A stretch of 64,000 bases of DNA from Pycnococcus provasolii (Eukaryota > Chlorophyta > Pseudoscourfieldiophyceae > Pseudoscourfieldiales > Pycnococcaceae), in the NCBI GenBank assembly GCA_938743325.2, contig OW568894.1, positions 310,001-374,000 of the forward strand, written 5' to 3'. How positions within the stretch are numbered: the stretch's first letter is position 1; every line of letters starts with the position of its first letter. Both the position numbers and the translations under genes were made by a program. This document shows, one piece after another, positions 8,622 through 19,565 of the stretch. The notes below the pieces were generated by a model. The model saw nothing but the letters and a program-made list of their open reading frames with translations. It did no database searches and was not told the DNA's origin.

Positions 8622-9754
8622 TAGGAACCTAAGAGGGAACCCTATGAATGCTGTACTATGGTATGTTATGTGAGATAAAGGGCGAGGCGACGAGTAAAGT
8701 GTACTAACTCACTCACTCACTCACTCACCTGCAGCGGCAAGTGTCGGCGGCGGAGGTGGAATGAGCCTCAGGTGCGAATGGCGGCCACTCCAACCACTCC
8801 GGGACTCCGGCACCTTCTCCAACCCCGAAATTAAAGTCTAACAAGTATTCTTGAATGAAATTGGGGGTTCCGAACAGACCTCCCGAGCACCTGATTGCTT
8901 GAGCTTGAGCCTCCTTCCCGGCTGAGATCTCGCCTTGAACTCCTTCGAACTTCGTCCTCTCACCCTCTGACCAGAGCTCTCACCCTCTCACCCTCTATCG
9001 TAATGGCTGTCTGATGAGTGTGTCTGGTGATTGAGTAGTGAGTGTGGGATCCCAGTTGATGGCCCCACACTTCCCTAACTATGAGTACATAGACTAGTTA
9101 GTCCCTTCCTTCTCTCCCTTTGCTTTTGGTGTTAAGGCTTAGACAACAAGGGGGGCAAGAAACAGGGGAAGGAAGGGGTGCCTGCCTTCTTCATGCCAGA
9201 AAGAAAATGCCTAAATGCACCGCTTGCGAGAAAACCGAGGCTCTACCAATGAGCACTAAACCTAGACTATGCTCTGGCGAACGCGAACCCTGAGCGACCT
9301 CTCGAAGCCTGACCAGTCACCAAAAGGGACCGTCCAGACGCACGGACGGACGGGGTGACGGAGGGACGGACGGAAGAATGAGCTGAGCTGAGAAGAGAAG
9401 GGAAAGGGAGCTCCAGTGGGCATTGACAAGGTTGTTGGGAAGGGAAACCCTAACCAGGAAACGCCTGGTTAACGAAGCGAGCCCGTATTGTCGAGTTACC
9501 TTCCCTCAACTCAACTCCTATGAGGCCAGTCCGCGGCCATCACCCGAGTCTCTCTCGCGGCCGGCTCTTCATCTCCACCTCCACCTCCATCTCCATCGCC
9601 AACAAACGCACAAACGCACAACGTAGGGCGCACCAACGTACGCCCTTAGTAGCACGTGGATAGCGCTTTTCTGTGTCACGAGTGCCTTCTGTGTGCCACC
9701 TCCTCTCCTTGGGGGCTTGTGCCTTAAGGTGCTGTTCTGGCCTTTCCAGCCTTT
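8622..9754. other. Divergent promoter region between GPN3 and the TOG-array gene
   Basis: A 1.1-kb non-coding stretch serving two divergent starts. It holds an (ACTC)n microsatellite at about 8706-8728, a pyrimidine-rich repeat (CTCTCACC words) near 8955-8997, and a GACG-rich tandem stretch near 9333-9373. No open frame with protein-like composition was seen. A tRNA-like half site near 9230-9260 was examined and rejected. Confidence 0.5.
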
Positions 9755-12700
9755 ATGTCGGCCGCGGCTGTGACGTCCGGGGGTGCGGGTCCCAGTGTTT
9801 CCAAGGGTGTATCTGCGGCCGCACCGGGAGGAGGGCTTGCGTTCGGGTTCGTCGAAGCGTCCGTCGTCGCAAACCTACGTGACATTGGAAACTGGAAAGT
9901 GCGCGCTGATGCCATCGAAAACCTACAAGGCGCAGTCGCGTGCCTGTACGACGTCACGCCAGTCATGCCTCACCTCGCAGACTTCGTCGCGTTCCTAAGA
10001 GGACTGCTCGCGGACAACAACTTCAAAATATCGCTCACCACGCTGCAGGTGTTCAGCGACCTCGTCGAGAAGATCGGTGTCGCGCTCACGCCCTTTGTTG
10101 GAACCATCGTTCCCACCCTCGTGGAAAAACTTGGCGACAACAAAATCGTCGTGAGGCAGGCGAACGCGAAGGTTTTCAACAAACTCGTCGACACCGTTGG
10201 ACCACAGCCGGTTCTCGCCGTTCTCGCAACACCGCTCCAGCACCGAAGCTGGCGCGTGCGCGAGGAGGTGGCGAACGTCGCAATTCTTGGACTGCACACC
10301 GCGGGAACGCGGCTGGACGACGACACCCTCACTGCACTGCTTCCCACGCTTGCACACCTTGCCACGGGCGACCCCATCAGCCACGTGTGCGAACGCGCGC
10401 TCGACGCGCTCGCCATCAGCCACAACACGCTCGGGGCGCCGCGGCTACGATACGTTCTCGAGAGCGTCGAGGGAACGCACCGCGCGGCGGGACTCACGTA
10501 CGCCACCGACGACGTGCTCGAGGCGATATCCACGAGGCTCGCAGATCCTACGCCGCTACCTTCGGTGACCGCTGACGGACTCGTGGAGGCGCCCGCGAAT
10601 CGCAACCTCGCATCCGCAACGGGTGGGCGCAGAGGCCTGACGAGCAGAGGGGGGCCAGACGGATACGGCGTGTTCGACGACATGTCGTACGGGCCACCGA
10701 GTGGCGTGGTCACGCCGCGCGCGGTGAGCGGGTACGCGCCGACGAGGCCAATCGGTTCAGCCATCGCGTCGCCAAGCCCGCGAAGGCACCTGGACACCGC
10801 AGGCGCGGCGCTTGGTGAGTTGGGAGAATTTCAGCCAATTGCCCCATCTTCAGATCCGCCGACGAACCTTCTGAAGCGACGCACGAACAGGTCGCCGCCG
10901 AGACTCGACGTGGGGCAGAATAGTACTGGCATACCTCGTGGTGCACGAGGATCGATTGACGATCCAGGGCCAAAGTCGGACGTCCTACCAAAAGGCAATG
11001 ACACGTGGCTGAACACGCCGTCGGAAAGCGAAAGCCCACAAATGCCGCTCAGCGCGGTACCACCAGAGCGAAGGCAAAACGCCCTTGGCGTGAGCACGTC
11101 GCTGAACGCGCTGAAGCGACGCTCCGAGACGAGGCGCGCTCACTCCGCAAGCTCCGCGCTGCTGCAGCGCCTGGGCATGGAAGATGCATTTCCAGCACCC
11201 AGTGAAAACGAAAAGCTCCCAGTTGGAGCTCTAAAACCAAGCACGGGCCGCAAGTACGGGCGGCGCGGCCCACTTGCCGGCGGCGGCGACGTCGACGGCG
11301 GCGCAAGTAGCGGCGACAGCGACGGGTCCATGTCGAATATCGCGACGCCATCGAGTTCCCTCGACGCTTCGGAAATGCCACCAAGCCCCGATCCAGATCG
11401 CGCCCGCATGCACATACTCGCCCAAACAACGGCGCGCGAAACGCACGGCAGCCGCAGCAGCCGAACACTTCGGCCAAATATCAATCGTGAAAATAGCCTG
11501 GGAGCGTCGCGCTCGGCGTACGGAACGCGCTCCGGGCGTGCCGACTTTGGCACAAACGGCGACGCTGCACCAAGCGGTCTGGGCAATCCCATCACAGTTC
11601 CACGCGTGCCCTCCGCGGACACGCTGTGGGAAGATCTCGAGGCTGTGCCTGCGGCTGAGCGGGAACTGCGTACGGCACTCGGCAGTCTTCAGGTTGCATC
11701 AAAGGCAAAGCACCAGGAACTAGACTGGGAAAGCCAACAGCGCGGTCTGCACATGGTGCGTCGACTCGCACGTCATCACTCCGATCTAATCGCAGCAACG
11801 CTTCATCAACTTGTTCTCTGCGCCGTTCCTGCCGTCGAGAGCCTCCGATCCCAGATTTCAAAAACGGCCATTGTTTGCACCGGCGAGATTATCACGAGCC
11901 TCGGGAGAAGGTGCGACGCCGAGCTCGAGTTCATCGCTGAAAAGCTCTGCCGCAAGTGTGGGGACACGGGATTTCTCGCCGGCGAGGCGGACCGTGCGAT
12001 CGAATGCATGGTGCACTCGTGCTCGCCGTTGCGCGTGCTCGCGGCGCTCACCCCGTGCGCAAGTCTTCGCAGCGCGGCGGCGCGTGCACGCGTTGCGGCG
12101 AATATTCAGCTCTGCCTGAGCGCGGGTGGAGGCGCGAGGGCGCTGCAAGGCGCGGCGGGCCGCGATGTGCTCGACCGTGTGGGTGCGGTGCTCGCGCAGC
12201 TCGTCGACGACGGTGGCGTCGACTGCCGCGCGTATGCTAAACGCGCCGTGTTCGATTTGGCAAGTGGTGCGTCCTCGGAAGTGCGAGACATGCTTCGTCG
12301 AATGTCAGATTCGTCCAAGACGAGGAGGCTGCGCGAGATTCTGGAGAGCAGCAAGGGACCGCCCCCATTGCCAAACCCGCAGCTTCGCCTGAACAGCCGA
12401 GTGGGCCCTCGTATTGGCACGGCTGGCTCAGGACTTCGTCGCGAAACGTCTGGCAGTTCCCTTCGCTCCGAGGAGACCGGTGCACCCGCACCGTGGCTTG
12501 CACCGCCAGATCCCGTCAGTCCGACGGGCAAGCATGGCGGTGGAATGTTGATTCGTGGCCGTGCACATAAGAACGAGGATTTGTCACGCCGCCACGGAGG
12601 TGGTGGGAACGAACCGGCGGGAGAAACTGCCGCCCCACCCGACGAGCTCTCGGAGGCCATTGCGAACATGTCGCGGAGCGACTGGAGACTTCGCGTCGAC

Positions 12701-13354
12701 GGCGTCAGAAGCCTTTCCAAGGTTGTTCTCAATCAGTCACGTGGCACGTACGGCGCAAGATCTGTGAGCAGTGGTGAGGTGACAGCGGCTCTCGACGCGA
12801 TCGTGCCTCGCCTCAGCGACGGCAACGCTAAGGTGGCGGTGGAAAGTCTCCAGGCTCTTACGTCGATGTTTCCCGTCTTCCGCGACTCCGCGGCGCCATG
12901 CCTCGGGACTGTGGTTCCCGCGCTGGCTGGTGCCCTGGGCTCGACAAACGACAAGGTGCGGCAGCAAGGCGAGGTGGCGGTTAACAGCCTGATTGGCAGT
13001 GTCGACAGCGCCCTCCTTGTGCCATGGTTCTGCCAGATGGCAACTCGCACGACGAGCCGAAGTCGGCCGATGATGCTCGATCGTCTTGGCGAGCTCGCAG
13101 GTGCCGTGCATGCGGTTGCGAAGCCTCAGCTTCTAGCGAAACATGTGCTGCCTGCCGCAATATCCGCTCTGAATGATAATCGTGGAGAAGCACGCGCGGC
13201 AAACCACCGGCTCGTAAGCAAGCTTGCTGCGCTCATGGGAAATGAATTCTACGAGCACGCCGCAACATTGGCTGCGGGCAATCAGCGACGTTTGGCTGAA
13301 CTCGTTAGCACTCCGCCACCGTCACGTGACGCAAGAGACGGAAGTCGATACTAA
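9755..13354 (+). CDS. TOG-array microtubule-binding protein (crescerin/TOGARAM-like)
   Basis: 1199 aa. An N-terminal helical-repeat domain (about residues 25-235) has TOG features: paired helices with W at the first turn (NWKVRADAIENL) and conserved loops such as HRSWRVREEV. A long Ser/Arg/Pro-rich disordered stretch follows (about 260-640). Then come a second HEAT/TOG-like region (about 660-830) and a C-terminal TOG-like domain (about 960-1190, with DWRLRVDGVRSL). This order (terminal TOG domains, basic linker) matches crescerin/TOGARAM and CLASP-like proteins that regulate microtubules in axonemes and spindles. Crescerin identity is favoured but CLASP is possible. The ATG at 9755 lies in a fair context. 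It is convergent with the TM9SF gene. Confidence 0.75.
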   Translation: MSAAAVTSGGAGPSVSKGVSAAAPGGGLAFGFVEASVVANLRDIGNWKVRADAIENLQGAVACLYDVTPVMPHLADFVAFLRGLLADNNFKISLTTLQVFSDLVEKIGVALTPFVGTIVPTLVEKLGDNKIVVRQANAKVFNKLVDTVGPQPVLAVLATPLQHRSWRVREEVANVAILGLHTAGTRLDDDTLTALLPTLAHLATGDPISHVCERALDALAISHNTLGAPRLRYVLESVEGTHRAAGLTYATDDVLEAISTRLADPTPLPSVTADGLVEAPANRNLASATGGRRGLTSRGGPDGYGVFDDMSYGPPSGVVTPRAVSGYAPTRPIGSAIASPSPRRHLDTAGAALGELGEFQPIAPSSDPPTNLLKRRTNRSPPRLDVGQNSTGIPRGARGSIDDPGPKSDVLPKGNDTWLNTPSESESPQMPLSAVPPERRQNALGVSTSLNALKRRSETRRAHSASSALLQRLGMEDAFPAPSENEKLPVGALKPSTGRKYGRRGPLAGGGDVDGGASSGDSDGSMSNIATPSSSLDASEMPPSPDPDRARMHILAQTTARETHGSRSSRTLRPNINRENSLGASRSAYGTRSGRADFGTNGDAAPSGLGNPITVPRVPSADTLWEDLEAVPAAERELRTALGSLQVASKAKHQELDWESQQRGLHMVRRLARHHSDLIAATLHQLVLCAVPAVESLRSQISKTAIVCTGEIITSLGRRCDAELEFIAEKLCRKCGDTGFLAGEADRAIECMVHSCSPLRVLAALTPCASLRSAAARARVAANIQLCLSAGGGARALQGAAGRDVLDRVGAVLAQLVDDGGVDCRAYAKRAVFDLASGASSEVRDMLRRMSDSSKTRRLREILESSKGPPPLPNPQLRLNSRVGPRIGTAGSGLRRETSGSSLRSEETGAPAPWLAPPDPVSPTGKHGGGMLIRGRAHKNEDLSRRHGGGGNEPAGETAAPPDELSEAIANMSRSDWRLRVDGVRSLSKVVLNQSRGTYGARSVSSGEVTAALDAIVPRLSDGNAKVAVESLQALTSMFPVFRDSAAPCLGTVVPALAGALGSTNDKVRQQGEVAVNSLIGSVDSALLVPWFCQMATRTTSRSRPMMLDRLGELAGAVHAVAKPQLLAKHVLPAAISALNDNRGEARAANHRLVSKLAALMGNEFYEHAATLAAGNQRRLAELVSTPPPSRDARDGSRY

Positions 13355-13686
13355 AAAATATTTCGAAGAACTGACTTACTTACTATACTTTATAGAGGGT
13401 TTCTACTTACATAGAAATTGTTATATTTATAATATATAACTGGTATCCATTTTTTCAATGCGGGTGGTAAAGTAAATTATTTCCACCTTCTGTAAACATC
13501 GAAATCGATTTTGCTAAAAACAAAACTTTCATTTCATCCAATCTCTCTGTCTCGCACTTTCCCAAAACAACACGAAAAAGGCTGAGTATGGTGGAGAGGG
13601 GGATGTGAACAGAAAATTGATATAGAAAAATAAATCACCAGAGTTTCGTTACATCCCAACCAACCCTCACTCATTAAATTACTCCC
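13355..13686. other. Convergent 3' intergenic region
   Basis: An AT-rich stretch between the TOG gene (+) and the TM9SF gene (-). A TGTAA word at 13491-13495 may be the polyadenylation signal of the TOG gene. No gene was seen. Confidence 0.4.
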
Positions 13687-15606
13687 TCACTCGCATTTAA
13701 TGGCACGATAGATGTGGCGAACGAATAGCAGACTACTCCTGAATCCAATCGTGCCAAGCATCAAGAAAAAGGCGTAGCACACAATCAAATTATACCCAAA
13801 AAAGAAGCTCGTCTGCATGAAACCGCTCATGTCGGATCGGAACATGTAGTAGTAGCCCGTGTATGCGTAGATGAAGAAACCCGTCGAGCCACCGCACAGG
13901 ACGCTACGCCACCACCAGTGATGATCCTCCACCGCAAGCTGGAAGTATGTCAGCGCGATGGTAATGAAGCTCGTGACGACGAGCAGGATCATGAACACGA
14001 CAAAGAGGATCGAGTAGATGGTGTACACCTTGTGTCCCCACACCGACGCGAAGATGTAGTACAGCTCGATGTAAATCGCGCTGAATGGCAAGAAGCCTGC
14101 CATGCACATCTGCGGGATCGTCGACCTGTACCACGGAAGCGGCGGGACGGCGCGCGGGTACTTTGTCGTGCGAACGGGCGCGTAGAATTCCGTCTTGCTG
14201 TTTTTGCCCGCGATGCCGCCGAGCACCGTCAGCGGGAACGTGATGAGCGCCCAGATGATGATGATGATCACGATCGTTCCGAATGGCAGTGCGGCGGTCG
14301 ATCGGTAGGCGATCGCGACGGTGTTCAGGAAGGCGAACGTCACCAGCAGCGGTCCGCAGAACAGGGAGCACGTCATGATTACGTTTCGCACCCAGTTCGT
14401 GCCACCCATCTGCCTGTAGTACGATCCTCCGGTGTAACCTGCGATGCCCGCCGTCAGAGCGTACAGCACGATGCAAGCCGTGAGAAGGGCACCTCGGTTG
14501 TACGGGTAGAAGACCCCCACGAGCGCGAGGCCAAAGATGGCGAACGACACGGCGAAGATCTGCGTTCCCGTTCCAACGATAGCGCAGAAGAGGTTCGGGC
14601 TCGCGGGGAAGCGGAACACGTCGCCGTGGATGTATTTCCATCCCGTCTCCTCGCTGTCGTCGGACGCGCCGGCGTCGTCCTCGCGCGAGTACTTGACGAA
14701 GTCGTTCTTCAGCACGCGCATCAGGATGGTGGCAAGGAACCCTGTGAGAAGGAGCACCGTCACGCAGCTGTTGATGATGGAGAACCAGTGAATTTCGAGG
14801 TGCTGCGGCAGGAACGAGTAGCGGCTGTACTTCTCCATGCGCCTCGCGTACGGGATAGTCGTCTCCTTCCACTTCACGCTGTAGCTGAAGTCCACCGTCG
14901 CGGAGTCGCCGTCCGTGATGTCGACGGTGCGCAGCGGGTCCGTGCTGACGTTGATTTCGATGATGCGGTCTCCGTTGTACGAGATGTCGAAGTGCACGTG
15001 CGTGAAGAGGTAGTAGCGAAACTCGGGCTTGGCACCGCGGCGCAGGATCTTTTCGGTTTTGCCGATGAAGCCCCAGATGGGCAAGTCGTCGTAGTACATC
15101 TGGAAGTAGTAGTCATCCTTGACAGCCTGTCTGAACTTGCCGAGATCCTTTTCGTTCAAGGTTTTGCTGCACAGCGCCTCCGACTCCTTGTCAACACGAA
15201 AGCTGACGTCGTACGCGCTGTTGACGAGCCGGTCGCCTTCGAGCACCTCACCGAGGTCTTCGGTTTTGTGCTCGACACCTTTGGACGGCTGGCAGAACGG
15301 CAGGTCGAAGTACTGGTACGTTTCAGACGGGTTTGGGAACGGCCCGACTTTGTTGGCGTAGAGCGGCACGGCTTCGTGTACTTTGTACGTGTGCTCGCTT
15401 TCGCCGAGGAGGGACCTCCCAGGTACTCCTTTTATATCAGCCGAATTTACCGAAGGGACGACCGCAAAACGATGATCCAAAGATTCCGAAGCAGACCCCG
15501 AGAATGAGACTCCTGAAGAAAGATAAGAAGAGAGACGAGCAGACGCAGGACAAAGACCACATAACAAGAGGCAGAGGCACAGCGCCACTGAGAGAGACAT
15601 CGCCAT
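13687..15606 (-). CDS. Transmembrane 9 superfamily protein (EMP70/nonaspanin)
   Basis: About 639 aa. A signal peptide (MAMSLSVALCLCLL...) is followed by the large lumenal domain of about 270 residues and nine hydrophobic helices typical of TM9SF proteins. Family landmarks are WKYIHGDVFRFP before the helices, GGTNWVRNV and FPLTVLGGIAGKN. The C-terminus ends in RAIKCE, which fits the KxD/E Golgi-retention signal bound by COPI. Family members act in Golgi/endosomal sorting and in adhesion. The frame extends to 15693 without ATG, so 15606 (or the next ATG, 15600) is the start. The sense strand has a C-tract about 60-70 nt upstream, and telomere-like motifs lie further up. Confidence 0.93.
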   Translation of the reverse strand: MAMSLSVALCLCLLLCGLCPASARLSSYLSSGVSFSGSASESLDHRFAVVPSVNSADIKGVPGRSLLGESEHTYKVHEAVPLYANKVGPFPNPSETYQYFDLPFCQPSKGVEHKTEDLGEVLEGDRLVNSAYDVSFRVDKESEALCSKTLNEKDLGKFRQAVKDDYYFQMYYDDLPIWGFIGKTEKILRRGAKPEFRYYLFTHVHFDISYNGDRIIEINVSTDPLRTVDITDGDSATVDFSYSVKWKETTIPYARRMEKYSRYSFLPQHLEIHWFSIINSCVTVLLLTGFLATILMRVLKNDFVKYSREDDAGASDDSEETGWKYIHGDVFRFPASPNLFCAIVGTGTQIFAVSFAIFGLALVGVFYPYNRGALLTACIVLYALTAGIAGYTGGSYYRQMGGTNWVRNVIMTCSLFCGPLLVTFAFLNTVAIAYRSTAALPFGTIVIIIIIWALITFPLTVLGGIAGKNSKTEFYAPVRTTKYPRAVPPLPWYRSTIPQMCMAGFLPFSAIYIELYYIFASVWGHKVYTIYSILFVVFMILLVVTSFITIALTYFQLAVEDHHWWWRSVLCGGSTGFFIYAYTGYYYMFRSDMSGFMQTSFFFGYNLIVCYAFFLMLGTIGFRSSLLFVRHIYRAIKCE

Positions 15607-15667
15607 GGCGCGAGGCCTTTGAGCGATGAAGGGAGGGGGAGATCGACCCAGCGCGGTGGAGGAGGGA

Positions 15668-15678
15668 GGGGGGGGGGG
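15668..15678 (-). promoter_or_regulatory. C-tract (11 nt) upstream of the TM9SF start
   Basis: On the sense strand a run of 11 C lies 62 nt before the ATG and is followed upstream by a GGTATC-type word. The same arrangement recurs upstream of the mTERF gene. Confidence 0.4.
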
Positions 15679-16626
15679 ATACCGGTTCAACAAGAGGCGC
15701 GCCCCTTCCCGAAAATTATCCCACCAAAACCCTAGTATTGCTGCGATAGGGTTTTATGGAGGAGGGAACTACGGTACCTATCATAGTAGTTGGGTTTCTA
15801 CCATGGGCAAGTCCTGCTCTGGCGTTGTTAGGGTTAGCGGCTACTTAAGGTGAGTTAAGGCTCGGGCTACTTAAGAAGGTCGTAGTAGTGGCGGGGCTAG
15901 TTCCATGGCGTCTGGCAGCGTCTGGTGGTGAAGGCCCGAGGGAACTAGGGTTAGGCCCGTTAGGGTTACCGGTTACACGCACACCACGGCACCACCTCTG
16001 CCACGGTGCCACCACCTGTATTGTAACGATCGATCGCATCTTCTTACTACGCCCACGGCCACGGGTGCGTGCGTGCTGGGTATTTCGTCCACCGGTCCAC
16101 GGGTAACAACTAATAATAAAATAAACAACTTAGTAGTAGGAGGAGGGGTTTTGAGCAGCTCTCTAAGTTAGAAGAAGTCTCTTATTAGTTTCTTATTTTT
16201 TCCTTCCTTGCTTGAAAGACCTTCCAACGTCCTCGGCTTCTTGCACGACGCAAAAAATCACGCAACTTCGCGTGCGCCTATTATTGTTAAAAAATACGTG
16301 GCGAAAGAAATGAGCGAATAATCAGAGGCCAGAGCTCTTGCAAGACAAACGAGAAAGACACACACACAATAAACACTACTAGCTAGCATCAATTGCGAGT
16401 ATTTGTGACTACAGCTATTCCTTTATTAGTTATTACTTGCACAAATTGTGTAGCATTGATGAATAATTTACTACTCTAGATATGATCGATTTATTTCAAT
16501 CATAACTCACAAGTAAGAAGTAGTATGAAGAACATACATTCATGAAAAAAATAATTAAATGCTGCTACTATTACAATTTGCAGATCCCCTTCATCATGGT
16601 GGAGAACCTGTGCCACTCAATCCCCC
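15679..16626. other. Intergenic region between TM9SF and POT genes
   Basis: No gene was seen. The part next to TM9SF carries scattered telomere-like words (15829-15838, 15944-15968). The part from about 16100 to 16560 is AT-rich and is probably the 3' flank of the POT gene. Confidence 0.45.
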
Positions 16627-18582
16627 TCACACACCGGCACCGGTGGAGGAAGATGTCGACGACGACGAAGAAGAAGCCGCTGGCGCCGCGTCCAAGTACT
16701 TGCGCAACGCTGCACGGACGAGGAACAGAAGCGCGGCATTTCCTGCCGCAAGCGACGCGAGAAGCAGGAAGAAAGGTGCGTGCTGACCTTGAACCTCACC
16801 ATCGCTCTGTGTCCCTTCGAATGCGCCGTACAGTGTCCCTAGCATTCCAGCCAAGAAGTTGCCAAAGAAACTTGCTGTCATCCAAATGCCCACGAAAAAG
16901 CTCGTCATTCCAGCAGGTGCTACCGTCGTCGTGAAGTTCAAACCAACGGGAGACACGAGAAGCTCACCAACCGTCTGTACAGCTATTGCGACGACGAGCA
17001 TCCACAGCGGAGCTTTGGACAGAAACACGGGAGTGCCATCAGGATCCCTCCGAACGCGAACCGCGGCTGCCGCCATTGCCATAATCACCTGAGCGGCGGC
17101 TGTGAGCATGCATCCCACGGACATCTTCGTGAGCGCGTGCGGCTCCTGGCAACGCCACCGAGGCCGCGGGGCGCTGTTCGACGACGACGATGACGTCTTT
17201 GCAAGCATGTTCGAAATGACGCTCATCATCGGCGTGAACAAGATGATGAAGAGCGGGTTGATTGCCTGCACCCACTCGCTCGGAACGGTGAAGCGATGAA
17301 ACAGATTGCGGTCTGCCTCCGTGCTAGCAAACAGCTGCACTGTATTCCCACCCTGCTCGTAAACGCCCCAGAACAAAACGACGAGCAGAACCATGGCGGC
17401 AAACGCTGCGATGCGATGGCGGTGCTGCCAAATCATGGTAGACATGGGCGGGTGGGAGGGCATCGACGTCGACGCCGACGGCACGGCGGAGCTACCGTCC
17501 GATACCGTGGACAGAAAATCCTTCTCGTGGTGCGCCGGTTTCCCGCGAAGGCGAGACGCGGTGCGCCGCAGAGCTAGCCACGTGCGCTGCAGATTTGGAG
17601 GTGGAATGTCATCCGGCGCAAGATGCGCGCTCCCAGCGACGTAGATGACCAGGCTGATGCACATGCCAATTCCCGCGGCGGTGAAACCAGCGTGGTAGCC
17701 GTTGATGTCCGCATCTGCACTGATGAGGCAAGTTTTTCCCGAACTGTCGCAGTACTCGGCCGTCGCATTTCCACGCATGGCACGCAGCGCGCCGACAATT
17801 ATGGGTGCGAAGAACGCGCCGACGTTGATGCCCAGGTAGAAGAGGTTGAATGCCGTTTGTCTAAGCTGCGACTGCGCCGAGCCGGAGAGGCGGTACAGGC
17901 GGCCTAGCTGCACGGTGCAGTTTGGCTTGAATGCGCCGTTGCCCATCACCAAGAAGAACAGTGCAAGGAAGAACGCCTTGGGGAACGCCATCAGAAAGTG
18001 CCCGATTGCCATGAGAAATCCACCAAGGAGCACCATGAATCGCTGGCCCGTGTACCTGTCCGCGATCGCACCGCCGGCGACGGGCGTCAGGTATACGAGA
18101 GCCGTGTACGTTCCGTACACGCGGCTTGCGAGCGCCTGTACTTCAATTTCGCGCGCGCAGGGTATGGCTGATCCTGGACACGAGTAGGCGCGTTCTCCGC
18201 CGGCCCTCGCCACCTTGCTTGGGTCGTCCGGGTCACCGAAGATCGCCTTTGCGATTCCCATGCCCCACGGCGTCGCTTCTTCGTAGTCTCTTCGGAACAG
18301 GACGTGAATCATGTACAAGACGAGCAGCGCACGCATCCCATAGTACGAGAATCGCTCGCACGCCTCGGTGGCGAAGAGCACGAGGAGGCCGACTGGGTGG
18401 CGGGATCCGCATAGGCGCGAACGGCTTGATGTTGAAGTTGGCGGAGGAGGGATGGTGGGCGCCCCCGACGCGTCGAGCAGGCGCACGTTCTCCTCCTCCG
18501 CCACCGCTCCTCCGCCGACGGCTGGTTGTCCGACGGCGGCTGTGGCGGCGGACGATGCGCGCGCATCGGCGGGGGCGGTCAT
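16627..18582 (-). CDS. Proton-coupled oligopeptide transporter (POT/PTR2, NPF family)
   Basis: About 651 aa with the MFS-type helices of the POT family, which import di/tripeptides, nitrate or other small molecules with protons. The family signature EACERFSYYGMRALL carries the ExxER motif of the first helix. The second-helix region (YLTPVAGGAIADRY) and NLFYLGINVGAFFAPI match the PTR2 signatures. A long loop in the middle (LRGKPAHHEKDF...) separates the halves, and the C-terminus is Ser-rich (AASSSSSSTSSSTG). The ATG at 18582 (MTAPADARAS) was preferred; the frame continues to an ATG at 18681, but the added 33 residues look like leader. The substrate is unknown. Confidence 0.92.
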   Translation of the reverse strand: MTAPADARASSAATAAVGQPAVGGGAVAEEENVRLLDASGAPTIPPPPTSTSSRSRLCGSRHPVGLLVLFATEACERFSYYGMRALLVLYMIHVLFRRDYEEATPWGMGIAKAIFGDPDDPSKVARAGGERAYSCPGSAIPCAREIEVQALASRVYGTYTALVYLTPVAGGAIADRYTGQRFMVLLGGFLMAIGHFLMAFPKAFFLALFFLVMGNGAFKPNCTVQLGRLYRLSGSAQSQLRQTAFNLFYLGINVGAFFAPIIVGALRAMRGNATAEYCDSSGKTCLISADADINGYHAGFTAAGIGMCISLVIYVAGSAHLAPDDIPPPNLQRTWLALRRTASRLRGKPAHHEKDFLSTVSDGSSAVPSASTSMPSHPPMSTMIWQHRHRIAAFAAMVLLVVLFWGVYEQGGNTVQLFASTEADRNLFHRFTVPSEWVQAINPLFIILFTPMMSVISNMLAKTSSSSSNSAPRPRWRCQEPHALTKMSVGCMLTAAAQVIMAMAAAAVRVRRDPDGTPVFLSKAPLWMLVVAIAVQTVGELLVSPVGLNFTTTVAPAGMTSFFVGIWMTASFFGNFLAGMLGTLYGAFEGTQSDGEVQGQHAPFFLLLASLAAGNAALLFLVRAALRKYLDAAPAASSSSSSTSSSTGAGV

Positions 18583-18719
18583 GTTTGAGGAGGTTGAAGA
18601 GGCGGAGGGGAGTTCGGAATCCGCCCCTTTTCCCGGGAGAGGGAAATCCGGGACACCGGTCCGGCACCAATGTACGCGCATTTACAGGTCTATGGTGATT
18701 CTTTGAACACCACCACTCT

Positions 18720-19565
18720 ATGGCGGCAGGCGATCTCGATAGAACTCTCCGTGCCTGCCGCCGCGCTCGTGTGAGTGGTGTGACCGCGCTCGACGACGCG
18801 CACCGCGCACAAGAAGTTAAGAAGTCCGCCGCGCGAGTCGCGACTCGCGACTGCGCGCGCGAGCTCACACGGTCCCGCACTCACGCTCATCAACCGCAAC
18901 AATGACTGGCGCGAGTTGCTGCCGCGACTCGCGATAGTCGGCGGCTTCGTCGTATATTCGACAACACTCACGCGGAACACATCCGAGGTTGAGTGGCAGG
19001 TTCAGGACCTTCTGCAGAACAACAACGACGATCCCTTGCACCACCTGCTGTTGTGCCCTGCTCACTTCACCTTCGATAAGAAGCGCTCCACCACCCGTTG
19101 CGCCAACCATTTCCACCACCTGTGTCGCGAGATGTGCGACGAAGCGTCGGCGGCCCTTCGTCTGGTACGAGAGGAGTAGTCGATGAAATCGACGAGGCCG
19201 TGCGCAAGGACGATGGCGCCGTCGCGGTTAAAGTACTCCGGATTGTAGTGCGCAGCATCACATGGTCGTCGTCCAAGCTTGTCCTCGAAGCACTGGCCTA
19301 TTTTCCAAAGGCCCTGACAGAGGCGCAAGTCGACGGCAGCAATGAGCTCGTCGCGTTGTTGGATGCCCAGCTCAGTGAGCAAATTTCGATGGTGGATGAC
19401 CTTGTTGATGGGCTTGTGTACTGCGTGCGGCTATTATCCTGATGCACTCATTGTACGATGAGGCGAGGCGCACTACACGGAACTCACGGAACCGGAGGAT
19501 CTCTGATGAAGGACTTCAAAAGAATGGAAGGGTTTTATTACCAACAAACAAACAAAATCAAATCA
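18720..19565. other. Region with coding character on both strands, gene model unresolved
   Basis: No single open frame explains this stretch, but two partial models are visible. Minus strand: an open frame at 19062-19427 has protein-like composition (for example CQGLWKIGQCFEDKLG and YNPEYFNRDGAIVLAHG) but contains no ATG, so it could be a terminal exon. Plus strand: an ATG at 18720 begins a 17-codon exon ending at a strong GTGAGT donor (18771), and an AG at 18813 leads into an open frame (NRNNDWRELLPRLAIVGGF) that runs to 19179. Another + frame ends at 19442. Neither model matches a family I recognise. A spliced gene is likely here but strand and exons are uncertain. Confidence 0.35.

Noticed and set aside
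9225-9265. tRNA-like A-box half (minus strand, word GCTCATTGGTAGAGC)
   Set aside because: It has a good D-arm-like pairing but no matching acceptor, anticodon or T-arm, and no GGTTCGA-type T-loop nearby. It may be a chance match or a tRNA-derived fragment.
13918-15507. 529-codon open frame on the + strand opposite TM9SF
   Set aside because: Exact antisense of a clear TM9SF gene, made of charged low-complexity residues. It arises from the codon bias of the real gene.
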